Assembly: GCA_949752735.1 (NCBI GenBank)
Contig: OX457038.1
Span: 22,318,655-22,382,654 of the forward strand
Source: Lumbricus terrestris
Lineage: Eukaryota; Annelida; Clitellata; Crassiclitellata; Lumbricidae
Reading direction: 5' to 3'
Length of the DNA: 64,000 nt
Shown here: in pieces, positions 9,938 to 20,380 of the stretch
Layout: each line of letters begins with the position of its first letter
Position numbering within the stretch: the first letter of the stretch is position 1
The notes under the pieces: model-generated
The model's database searches: none
Told to the model about the DNA's origin: nothing
Seen by the model: the letters and a program-made list of their open reading frames with translations, nothing else
Made by a program: the position numbers and the translations under genes

Positions 9938-11186
9938 CAGGGTGGCTCAATAAAAAATGTCCCACCGGATAAAATGCAATATCTTTGTAACCGATTGAAA
10001 TTGTTCTGCGAAAATTTCCCAATTTGCAGGGGAATGAATTTCCAACCAACCCTGAAAGTTTCACCTAAAACATTTCATGTTTGCAAAAGTTACAGCTACC
10101 TAAACTTTCGATTCCGTTTTTTCTCATATATACGCGGAAAAATGATCGTCGTTTGTAGATTTCCATGTTAAATAATATTGCTTTTCACCTAACCTCTGTA
10201 TTCCATTTTACATTTTTTTTAAAGTATGATGGGAGTGTCCACTCCCTACTTTAATATGAGTTCGAATTCTTTTTGTGAATCTCAATATAGGCCTGTGCAT
10301 TGAGTCCTGTGGTGACTGATCCCACATTATCAGCGAGACTTCTTTCAGCTAGCCAATGTTCTCCAACTTGGGATGAAATGTCTTGCAGCATTCCAGCATA
10401 GCTCCCCAGACATGATAATTAAGAGTGTTAAGGTCTGGTGAGTGTTAGTCATTCATCTTTGCCAATAAATTTGCTGCAGTTGATGGCAATAAGTAGTCTT
10501 TCCTTGCAGCCATAACACAAACTAGCAGATCTGTTGCCGAACCATAATGTGCTTTGCAAACTTGACCCTTTCAGCTACCAAGCGAATTTCGTGAACATCG
10601 CGCTCTTTTCCGTAATACCAAACAACCACTTCCTACTTCTCTTCCAACATTTGGCTTACATTACATAAACACGTTTGCAGATAGCCTTTATTGTGCTCAG
10701 GCTCTACTTTTCACTGGGCATTTTTGCATGATCACGCGATGTCTCAATCTCTGTTTACGCAACGTCCGAGTTACCATTTTATCATCGGCAGAAACTTTGC
10801 CCATGACGTTTAGTAACGGCTTCACAAATAGAGACCTTAATATATAAAATCTCATCAAATACTAACAGCTTGCTTCATAAACAGCTTCTTTATACAGCTG
10901 TTAGTGAGGTCATATGACATCGTACTCTTTTTATGTGTTGCAATTTGCCAAAAAATCTTAAAGAAATCACATGTATTGGAACATCATTCTGCGGAAATTT
11001 GAAAGAATGGAAAAATGTTTTTACATGGCCGTAACTTCTGAAGTAATGAAAATTCATTATTGAGATTTTCAGAGATTATTGCAAAATCTTTCCTCCATAA
11101 ATCTCGCTATTTTCATAAAATAATCTCGATTGGTTGCGGATAAATTGAATTTTTGCTGGTGGGACATTTTTTATTGAGCCACCCTG
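9938..11186 (-). pseudogene. Decayed mariner element with transposase remnant
   Basis: Inverted repeats CAGGGTGGCTCAATAAAAAA ... are identical for about 29 bp, and TA flanks both ends (9936-9937, 11187-11188). The 1249-bp length is near full size. The minus strand around 10240-10470 reads SPDLTLLNYHVWGAM followed by LKEVSLIMWDQSPQDS, clearly a mariner transposase C-terminal region, but with stops and with the third catalytic Asp replaced (LLNY instead of PLDY). Upstream coding is fragmentary (KAHYGSATDLLVCVMA near 10500-10560). The ends are better preserved than the gene, so the copy may have been mobilised in trans. Confidence 0.78.
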
Positions 11187-11188
11187 TA

Positions 11189-12089
11189 TATCACTGTTAT
11201 CACAGGCGGCATATATACGCTAGATGGCAAATAGTAGAAGGCGATCTATTTGCATTAAAAATTGTACTGTTCGTCTATTTCGTTTTGGTACCTTCTACAT
11301 AAACATGATTTAAGCACATTAAAATGCAAAATTTTGTCATCCAAATAAATTTTTATGATAAATTAATGATCATACTACAGGAATTTGACTCAAAGTCAAA
11401 ATACTCAATTTCTGCCCTGCCGGTCATTTTTAGCCATTATCTCAAAATTGTTCAACTTGCGTCAGATTTTGATAGAGCACCTCACATATTTCTTAGCTCT
11501 CAATTTAACACTTAATGTATCTGCACTTACTGTTTATCAGATTAAGCAGAGATTATAGCCTTTAGCTCCTTGACCTTGCTCATGAAGTGTCTGAATACAC
11601 ACTTTGTCTGTCATTGACACCATGGGCATTATGATTCTTTTAAAGAAATTTCAATTTTATTGTTCTAATGAAATTATCAATCTGAATTTTTTTTCATCTT
11701 GACAGTCATCTTGCTGAATGATGTCACAGTGATGTGTAGCCATGCTGGTAACAATGTGTAAGTATGAAATTTAAATGTAAAGTCTACCAATTTCTGTGAT
11801 GCAAAACAGCGAAAACTAGTAATAAGAACATTTACGGTCAAGAAGTTATCGTGACAAGCCATGTGCATCAGGCACGGATGGATTCCGTTGTGGTAGGCGG
11901 ATATTTCACTGACGATTTTGACATATAAAACAATATTTACACTGATTTATCTATTCGCTCTTATATACAAGATTTTTCTACTGTTTTTGAAATCAATCTG
12001 GCCAATCAATAATGCATCGTTTTTGATAGCACATACTGCAATCCCACCGCTGGAAAACATTCAGCCGAAAGGTTTGGTTGTAATAATAG
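11189..12089. other. No feature recognised
   Basis: AT-rich, with several short unrelated frames and no repeat structure that I can see. Confidence 0.55.
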
Positions 12090-12790
12090 ACTACCAACAT
12101 ACCAAATCACCTTGTCACCTTGTGCCGTCAGTTCGAGGAACTCTAGCGACCGTCATGACCAGCCTTCTCCACTCCATTCTGTTCTGCGTTTCATCCCTCA
12201 GTTGTTCAAAATTTATCCCTGTCCTCCTGTGTACATCCTTCATCCTCGGCTGTCCTCTTCTCCTCGTACCCTCTCCACATGCCAGCATCGTCGCCTTCTC
12301 CAGTCCATCTGTCCGCAACATGTGACCGAAATACACCAGCTTCTGTTTGATGATCCTCTGCAGCAATGACATATCCCCTCTTGGTTGACCTAACTCCTGG
12401 AGCACAGATTCATTTGTTCTCCTTTCTCTCCACGATATTCCCAGCAGCCTTCTCCATATCCACATTTCACACGCAGCAATGTTGTCATCCAACGCCTTTG
12501 TCTTCATCTCGCCTCCATATAGCACTATGGGGAAAATCATTGCTTTGACGAGTCTCGTCTTTGTCTGTAAGCTCACATGCCTGTCCCTCCATATCTTATC
12601 CATCCCCTGCATTGCAGCTTTGCCCATTGAAATTCTCCGCCTCACCTCTTTATCGCATCTTCCTTTCTACTCCACCATTGAGCCCAAAAACGAAAAACTT
12701 GTCACAACCTCTATCTCCTCTCCATCCATTTAGAAGGTATCCCATTCCGCCGTGGTCATTATCTTAGTCTTTTTGATGTTGAAATATAAC

Positions 12791-14075
12791 CAGGGGCTTC
12801 TATCCCTATACATGGCGGGCGCAGCTTGCGCCTAGTGAAAAATAGGGGGGAATCAGAAAAGAGCCGAAACTCACGTCTGTAGGGGTAAAAGCCGGCCATG
12901 GAGGACAGTGTTCAATCAATAGACATCTCTAGGGAAGAAATTACTTCCCCACAGAAAATTTTGGCAGAATGGTAATAGTGTTTAGCCTAACTATATATCT
13001 ACTTTTTTGCATCACATGAACTGTTATAATATACCATAATCAAATTTACGATTATGTGATTATAATAATATTATTTACTATTTTAATAAATGGCACAATC
13101 ATAATAATGAATATCATTTAATATTAATAGGCCTACTTGTACAAATAGGCTACTATTTTTGCACAACTAAATGGCTTCTCTCCAGTGTTATATTTCAAAT
13201 TTCAGACTCAAATTTCAAAATGCTGTGTTCATTATTGCGAAGGCCTATATATTTGTATTTTCATTCTATTGCATTGCACTCTACCCATAATTTTATCTAA
13301 CGCCTCTCGCAGTGTACACTGATCAGAGTCGCTAAGCACAATGCATGGCTACCAAATTTTGGCAGTTTGGTAGTTACTGCCATGGTTTGTGTACCATTTG
13401 TAACATTTTCTGCTAATTGTATCTTGGTCAGTAATTCACGACCGTCTTGGGCAATAGAGATAGGCCCTAATTAAGGTGATTGAATTGCAACAAATAGGCT
13501 ATAAGCCGCTATAATTTTCTATGGGCCTAAGTTTACTCTCGTCAGCAATTATTCATTATCGTATAGTCTATCACCATGCAGCAGAACCAGCAGAACTGAG
13601 TTGCTGAACTTGATAAATAAAGAAATTATGGTAATTACAAGTATATTTATCAAAATCTTAATCCACTCTTTTATCAGCCCTGAAGTGTTAAAGTAATTTT
13701 GTTAGGATAACATCGTAAACTGCTAGTACCATACAGGCCTAGGCCTACAATGTGGAAACTCTAAAAAACATGATTGTTAAGTATAGGGCTATTTATCAAG
13801 TCCTAGACCACTCTTTTCAGCAATCCTCCACTGAAACATAGGCTAGTAGTTGTAAAAATGACAGCTTAAAATGCTGAAATTGCAAAGCGGAAATTGAAAA
13901 AAAAATCTTACGGGGAGGAGGGCATCCATCTCCCAAACCGTCCCCATATCAGAAACCTTCATTCACCAGAGGAATTGACTAGATAACATATTGCCAAGAG
14001 GGAAGGCCGACCCAGGAAAACGGGGGGGAAGAAGATGGATTGAACCCGGCTGCTTAGGGGGGATAGAAGCCCCTG
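12791..14075. mobile_element. hAT element, 8-bp TSD AATATAAC
   Basis: Ends CAGGGGCTTCTATCCC and GGGATAGAAGCCCCTG. Exact duplication AATATAAC at 12783-12790 and 14076-14083. No coding capacity. The interior is AT-rich and carries many TAGGCCTA words. Confidence 0.88.
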
Positions 14076-14358
14076 AATATAACCCTGCTTTTTCGCTTTC
14101 CTTCTTTAGTCTTCTTATGAGTTCCGCAAGATCATCTTTTCTCCCCACCAATAGTGTAGTATCATCTGCATATCCTAGATTGTTTAGTATTTTTCCTGCT
14201 AGCTTTATTCCTTCGTCTGCATCATCCATCTCTGCCATTCGTATTACTCTTTCTGCATACAGGTTAAACAAGAACGGAGATAATATGCATCCTTGCATGG
14301 ACGTAGCCTAACTTTCCCCGTAAAAGTGGTGGTGACTATTTCTCGGCTTCCTGTACCC

Positions 14359-16187
14359 CAGCGGTTCTCAAACTTCATTTTCATTGTCACCACCCCATCT
14401 ATTAGAGTCGTATTAAGGTTTAAGGAGCAAAATTTAAAGTATATGTATAGTTTTAAATCATGTACAGGTAATCATGTTAACAAAAAGGCAAACATGGTCT
14501 ATAACCTCTGTAAGAGAGAGCTAACCTATAGCGTTGAGGAGTACAGGCTTGTTTTTACTAGCGCAAGTAAGTCCTGAAAAATTATATATTTTTTATTTTA
14601 AAACATAGAAACAGATAAATTTTTGTCAAATTTTCAATATTTCCCCTTTTCAATAATAATAATAATAATAATAATAATATTTTTTCTTTAATTAAACGCC
14701 TGCAAGATGCACTGCGCTTTACATTTACAGGTTATGCAGTAATCTTAATTAAACTTAACTACCAACTGAACAGACAGCTTTGTAATTACACGGCGCCGAT
14801 GGCAGCCTACAAAGCAAATCCGCCCAACGGGGGCTCGAACTCACTACCTCTCGCACTCTTGGCCAGCGTGTTAACCACTACTCTACCGGGCCCCCCCCAA
14901 TGGCGACATGAAACTAATAATATGCTGATCAGTGACAAATTCATCTGTTTTAGATGGGTCGGTTTGTTTCAATTGCTAGAGTGCAGACTAAAATATATTT
15001 TCGATCAGGCCATAAAATGGTTAGGCCAATTTCATCAAGGCACGTCCACTGAACTCTCGTCCTTTTGTTAGATTAGGTTCCGATGTGGAAATCATAAACA
15101 GTTACCGGTAATGATGTATAGGCCAGTCGAAATTCACTGGTTAGGCTATCAAGGGGGAAAGTTTGTAGCATATTCTCTAGATTTCACGATGCTTTTGAGA
15201 GAGTTACTTAGAGAAAAAGACCACAGCTTGCAATTCATGTGAATAAGAACTCATGGGTTTCAATGCTGGCTTACCTGGCTGGCATTTTTGAACAGCTAAA
15301 CAAACTGAATTCCTCTATGCAAGTGATGCAGACAAATCTAACCACCCTTAGTGATAAAGTGTCTGCTTTTGCAAAAAGATGATGTCTGGTGCAAAATAGA
15401 TAGTGGTAGGTAACTTTGACACATTTGATCAATTGCGTGAATTCACATAAACATAAGGAAATGCTCAAGTCAATCAACCAAAATGTGCTAATTTAATTTC
15501 CGGACATATTCAATCATAGCTGGATCAGTTCAACTTCTCATTTGGTAATTTGAACATTCAAAGTTTTTCACGGGTTTCCAGTCCGTTTCTTGCAAACATT
15601 GATTCGTGGAATTTAACAACCATGGAATTGAACCAACTCATTGAAGTGACCAGTGATACTAGATGTTGTAGATTGAAGATGTTGTATCATGCATGCAAGA
15701 ATTAGCTTGATGCATTGTTTTGGATTCAAGCTTCACATGAATATCCATTATCCAAAACTGCCCGAGAAAGCTTTCAACATCACATCATCTTTGTGAATGT
15801 GGACATTCTGCCCTGGTAACAATAAAAAACTATCCATATCGAACACGGCTTGAGGTTTAAAATGGGCTCAGATGGAGTGTTTCGAGCAGATAAGCTGTGC
15901 TCGAATATACATGCCCAAAGTTTAGGCCTATATTAAAATAATGTACAGGTTTTTTCTAATAAATTTCACATAATCTTATTAGATATATATTATATATAAA
16001 TGTGTAACACAGGAGTGCAGGAGCATATAGACTATATTATAACATACATGTAGGCCTACTATAATATACAATAATAGAGTCGCACAGTTTCGATAATGCG
16101 CCAAAGGCGCCAAATTTCAGTGGGGTCTGTGACCGGGACCAAAAATTAAAAACGAGTCTGTGAGTCTGAAAAGGTTGAGAACCGCTG
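14359..16187. mobile_element. Charlie-like hAT (CAGCGGTTCTCAA ends)
   Basis: Ends CAGCGGTTCTCAAACTT and AAGGTTGAGAACCGCTG are inverted repeats of the well-known CAGNGGTTCTCAA type. The flanking octamers (CTGTACCC, CTCTAGGC) match at only 5 of 8, so the duplication is not clear. No transposase frame. Contains SINE-C. Confidence 0.65.
14648..14899 (-). mobile_element. SINE-C, tRNA-derived, with (ATT)n tail
   Basis: On the minus strand, GGTAGAGTAGTGGTTAACAC carries an A box and GAGTTCGAGCCCC a B box about 35 bp later. The tail ends in an (ATT)n run (AAT on the plus strand, 14650-14680). The tail differs from SINE-A and SINE-B. Confidence 0.65.
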
Positions 16188-16189
16188 CT

Positions 16190-16496
16190 CTAGGCTATCG
16201 AGCATTGTCGGCGAACCACGAACCAAACTCGGCGAACCACGCTGAGCTTCTGGTACCCCGCTCACGGACTGCTATCCGACAGCGTCGTTCATTCTCTGTT
16301 GCAGGTCCTACGGCTTGGAATGGTCTCCCTGTTACACTGCGCTTAATTCCCAGGGGTCACTCCGCTCTGTTCCTTAAGAACCTAAAAACTGTTTTATTTA
16401 GCCGTGGCTGGGCCGGGAGCGCTTCTGAGTAGCCTACCTTGAAGAGGCGCTATATAAATTTTTGAAATAAATAAATAAATAATAAATAAATAAATT
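16190..16496 (+). mobile_element. LINE-B (CR1/L2-like) 3' end
   Basis: Encodes ELLVPRSRTAIRQRRSFSVA and GPTAWNGLPVTLRL up to RGWAGSASE and a stop, then GGGAGCGCTTCTGAGTAG ... GAGGCGCTATATAAAT and an (AAAT)n tail. Same protein C-terminus as the 19.3-20.2 kb copy. Confidence 0.85.
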
Positions 16497-17216
16497 GTCG
16501 CCATTGCCCTGTTAATCATGAATAGCCTTTATTATGTTAGACAGCCAAATACTTTCATATTTATTAAAAACACATTTCATTGTAGGACCAAAAAGTGGGG
16601 GTGACTGTCACCACCACTTTTAAAAGTGGTGGTGACTAGACACCACTGTCACAATAGTTTGAATAGAACGTTACGCCTATGCATCCTTTCTCACCCCTTC
16701 CCGATCCTGATTTTATCCGTGTCTTCACAGTCTGTCCTGATCATAGCTTCTTGATGTTCATACAGGCTCTTGAGCAGCATGATGAGGTGTCTTGGGATTC
16801 CCATCTCTTGTAGTGTTCTCCGCAACAGAGAATGATTTATGCAGTCGAACGCCTTACTGTAATCAATGAAGCAAAGGTGGACCTCTTGTCCGAATTCTCG
16901 TTGTCTCTCCATTATCCATCTCAGATTTGCAATGTGATCTCGTGTCCCTCGCCCCTTTCTGAAACCTGCCTGATTAACTGGCAGCTCCCTCTCCATTGTG
17001 CTTTCCATCCTTCTATGTATTATTTTAAGCAGTATAGATCTTGCTTGTGTGTGATGATAGAGTGATCCGAGTGAACTGGAGGAGATATGTTCATATATTG
17101 TCAAGAAGAGAGGATGAACGTGAAATGATGGCATCAAGAGGATTGATGATTAATAATTTTTAACTAAATGGAAGTTTTGATGATGAAAAAATAATCTCTG
17201 CCTAAACAGAAGCGGG

Positions 17217-17914
17217 GGTTAAATTCTAGAATGGCTCGGTAGCAAGTAAACAATATGGTGGCCACAAATCAGCGCAGAATAGAGCGCTGTCACGTGCGGT
17301 GATCAATAGCCCAATAAATAGCGCAATGTTTCCAACAGTTTCCGCGAGAGTAAGCATGTCAGAATAATAGTTTATTTATTTAATAATCAGTTTCAACGTT
17401 GGCCAAATGACAGTTGGACTAAAGAAAATAATTCTTGGTAAACGGAAGTCGGATTGATGAAAATCATTTTCCTAAAATAGAGGTGGGATTGGCTAAAAGC
17501 TTTATAATTTTCACAAACGGAATAAAAAAGCAATTAAACACGTGTTACAAATTATATGCAAAGACCTTATTTATTATAGGGCCTAAGGTCTTTGTTATAT
17601 CATCACTTATATGTATTAGGTTGATGATTTTAAGTCTTGTATTTCAACATGTATGTTCGTTAATCCAGCCTCGATTTCAGGTCTAAAAATACTTGCATCC
17701 AGCTTCCATTTCTAAATACCTTTTATTTCTTATTTATAAATACCTTCCATTTTAATTATTTACTTGCTAGATTTAAGTGCTTACTTTCGCGGAAACATTG
17801 GGCTATTTATTGGGCTATTGATCTCCGCACATGATAGCGCTCTATTCTTCGCTGAATCGCTGATCTGTGGCCACCATATTGTTTACTTGCTACCGAGTCA
17901 TTGTAGAATTTAAC
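17217..17914. mobile_element. Inverted-repeat element, about 120-bp TIRs
   Basis: The left arm begins GGTTAAATTCTAGAATGGCT and continues through CGGTAGCAAGTAAACAATAT, matched in reverse complement up to 17914. No convincing target duplication. The interior has GGAAGTCGGATTGATGAAAA and ATCCAGCTTCCATTT words that recall the cores of the elements at 35-40 kb. Confidence 0.7.
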
Positions 17915-18266
17915 CAATAATAACTTTCGCTTCGCTTACCATGACCCAAATGATCATTTGCCACAATTCTTGGATGCAGAACGGTTATAAAACGTGCAGC
18001 GGTTCTAAGACGAAGAGCCATTGGTAAAAGTTAACTACGTACGGTTAGCGAGTCAAGGACTCTTTATACATATAGAATCCTTGGTTAATGAGTAAACAAA
18101 TGGAAAGTCCTTGGCTCCGTCCTGGCTCCGTCTATGTTCCGGCGAAGTAAGTAAGTGAGTAGGGGTATAATATATGTGGGTTGAACGAGCCATAAAACGC
18201 ATATTTTCAGAAAAATATTTTTTTCAAATAATCTAAGAAGACAACATATAACATATAGGAGTAGAT
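17915..18266. other. Spacer, nothing recognised
   Basis: Short direct words (AAGGACTC, GTCCTTGGCTCCGTC) but no supported feature. Confidence 0.5.
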
Positions 18267-19253
18267 GTTACTGACGGCTCGGTAGCAGATCCATAGGTCA
18301 CGTGGGGAGCCAGCAGATGCGCGGCGCATTTTTCACCTAAGTTAATTTTCTTTCCTTCTCGTCGTCTCCTTCAACATGTTGTTCCAGAGTTTCGGCATGG
18401 ACCTGTTCCTGGATTTGGTGAGTCCGTTCCAATACTTTTCATCTCTCTGGATGGCCTAATTGCCTACATTTTCCTTTCTGTCTCATCCTTTGTTTTTCAA
18501 ATCTCGGTCCTTGCTTGCACCGCCATTACTCTCATCCGGCCAATCACCTCCATCCATAGTTCCATATCCATCTCATTATGCATGCATCAACTCTCCTCCT
18601 CCTCCTATTTCTCCGCTGCCTCAGTTTCCACTCTTCCACATGACCTAATTTCATCCTCTAGTCACCCTCCTGACGCAATCGCCATAACCGAAACCTGGAT
18701 AACCTCATCTGCCACTCTTGCTCAACTTTCTAGCTGTATACCTGACGGATATTCGCTCACAAGTTCACCCCGACAACCTAAAAAATCATTCAAAAGTTCA
18801 TCATCCAATATTGGAGGCGGAATTGCCTTCCTAATCCGCGAACCAGCAACTGTTCTTGCATCACCCACTTACTCTTACAAAACCTTCGAATCAGCTTCAA
18901 TCACACTCAAACTGCCAACATCTAAACTAACTATCTTCAATGTCTACCGACCTCCTACGTCATCATCCTACTCTGCAAATAACAGTGATTTTATCGAAGA
19001 ATTCAATTCATTTCTATCTGTCGCTGTAACAACACCTCATGAATTTGTCATCACTGGCGATTTCAACATCCACGTCGACACCCCCGCCGTTCCATCTGTA
19101 CGTCAGTTCCTTTCCACTCTGACTGCTTTCAATCTAACCCAACATGTGTTTCTTTCCCAACTCAGAAATAATTATGGCCATATTCTTGACTTAGTCATTT
19201 CCTGTGTCTCATCCGTCCTATCACCGATCCTCAGCCGTGAATTCAACACACCC

Positions 19254-20192
19254 TCTTTCATTCATTCATTCATTCATTTCAAACACTTATATAGCGCCTC
19301 TTCAAGAGTATCTACTCAGAAGCGCTCCCGACCCAACCACGGTTTAAAAGAATAGTTTTAAGAGCAGAGTAGAACGTAGTCTCAAAGGCTCTAGGCACAA
19401 GACGTAGTTCCACAGGGAGCCCATTCCAGGTTGCAGGGCCAACGACAGAAAAGGCACGGTTCTGTGTAATAGAAGTGCGTGATCGGGGGACAAGAAGCTG
19501 AGCCTGTTTAGAAGAGCGGAGAGAGCCACGGCGCTGGACGTTCAGGGTGGAGCAACAGAGCTCCTGCAAATAGACAGGGGCCACACCCGCGAGACAGCGC
19601 CAAACCAAGGAAGATATCCGGTAAGTGATCCTTTGTGAAAAAGGGAGCCAATGCAAGACATCCCGCATATAGTCAGTAACATGACCGAATCTTGGGATGC
19701 GACCAACAAGGCGTGCCGCAGAGCGCAAGACCCGATCCAAGCACCCAACCCGAGTCACCGGAAGACCCACATAGAGGGCGCTGCAGTAGTCCAGACGAGA
19801 GACGACAAAAGAATGGACTAGCGTTAAGGCAGCATTGAAGGTTAAGGAGCGGAGCACCACTCTAAGCTGACGCAATTGGTAGTAGCAACTGCGGCATAGC
19901 AGGTTGATATGCCGCGTAAAAGTAAGTTCTTGGTCCAGTGTGACTCCAAGATCCCGGACAGAGGAAGAGAAGGTAAAGTGAGGGAACTCTCGAGCAAGAA
20001 CCTCCAGGTCAATTTTAGCGAGCTGTTGGCGTGTGCCAAACCAAATAAATTGAGTTTTGGTAGAGTTTAGCCGAAGGCGATTGGAGGACATCCAGGCCTC
20101 CAAAGCCTCCATTGTCCGGCTCATGACCCTAACAGTGGATAGGGCTGCTGGCGCAAGACAATGCAAATACGCTTGCAGGTCATCCGCATAGG
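19254..20192 (-). mobile_element. LINE-B (CR1/L2-like), 5'-truncated at the YADD motif
   Basis: The minus strand opens at SYADDLQAYLHCL (20160-20192), the RT catalytic box, and continues as an uninterrupted frame (19312-20166) through MEALEAWMSSNRLRLN, SVRDLGVTLDQELTF, LHWLPFSQRITYRI and VGPATWNGLPVELRLVP to RGWVGSASE. The 3' UTR has GGGAGCGCTTCTGAGTAG and GAGGCGCTATATAAGTG, then a (TGAA/ATGA)n tail at 19257-19278. The frame is intact, so this is a young copy. It lies antisense in the endonuclease of the L2. Confidence 0.88.
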
Positions 20193-20380
20193 ATGATCAT
20201 TACCCTATCTTCACTCAACTCAATATCGAACCATCTCCTCGCCCTCCACCCAAACAATGCTCATTCTGCCGCATCAGCTCCATCGACCTTGATGCATTCA
20301 AACTCGACCTTGAATCTTCCTCCCTTCTCCTCAACCCTCCAACAGACCCAAATGATCTCCTGTCTGCTTACAACTGCACC

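Larger units (their letters stand above)
14296..16681. mobile_element. hAT-like element containing further insertions
   Basis: Ends CATGGACGTAGC and GTTACGCCTATG match at 9 of 12. Flanks CATCCTTG (14288-14295) and CATCCTTT (16682-16689) differ at one position. The subterminal GTGGTGGTGAC motif near both ends appears inverted. Inside lie a Charlie-like element, SINE-C and a LINE-B 3' end. Confidence 0.7.
12090..17060 (-). pseudogene. RTE/BovB-like LINE split by two hAT elements
   Basis: Three minus-strand blocks make one RT in order. Block 1 (16690-17045) has NQAGFRKGRGTRDHI, CFIDYSKAFDCINHSLL and IRIGKG. Block 2 (14084-14295) has GCILSPFLFNLYAERV and NNLGYADDTTLLVGR, the catalytic YADD. Block 3 (12112-12790) has NIKKTKIM, RLVKAMIFPIVLYGGE, MWIWRRLLGISWR and LVYFGHMLRTD, and stops at about 12113. 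The joins across both insertions (IGKGV-RQGC and KAGL-YFNIKKTK) read correctly. The vocabulary matches RTE-type endonuclease-RTs. The copy is 5'-truncated near 17050. Confidence 0.85.

Noticed and set aside
14351..16195. 8-bp duplication for the Charlie-like element
   Set aside because: Flanks match at only 5 of 8 positions, so I did not count it among the supported duplications.
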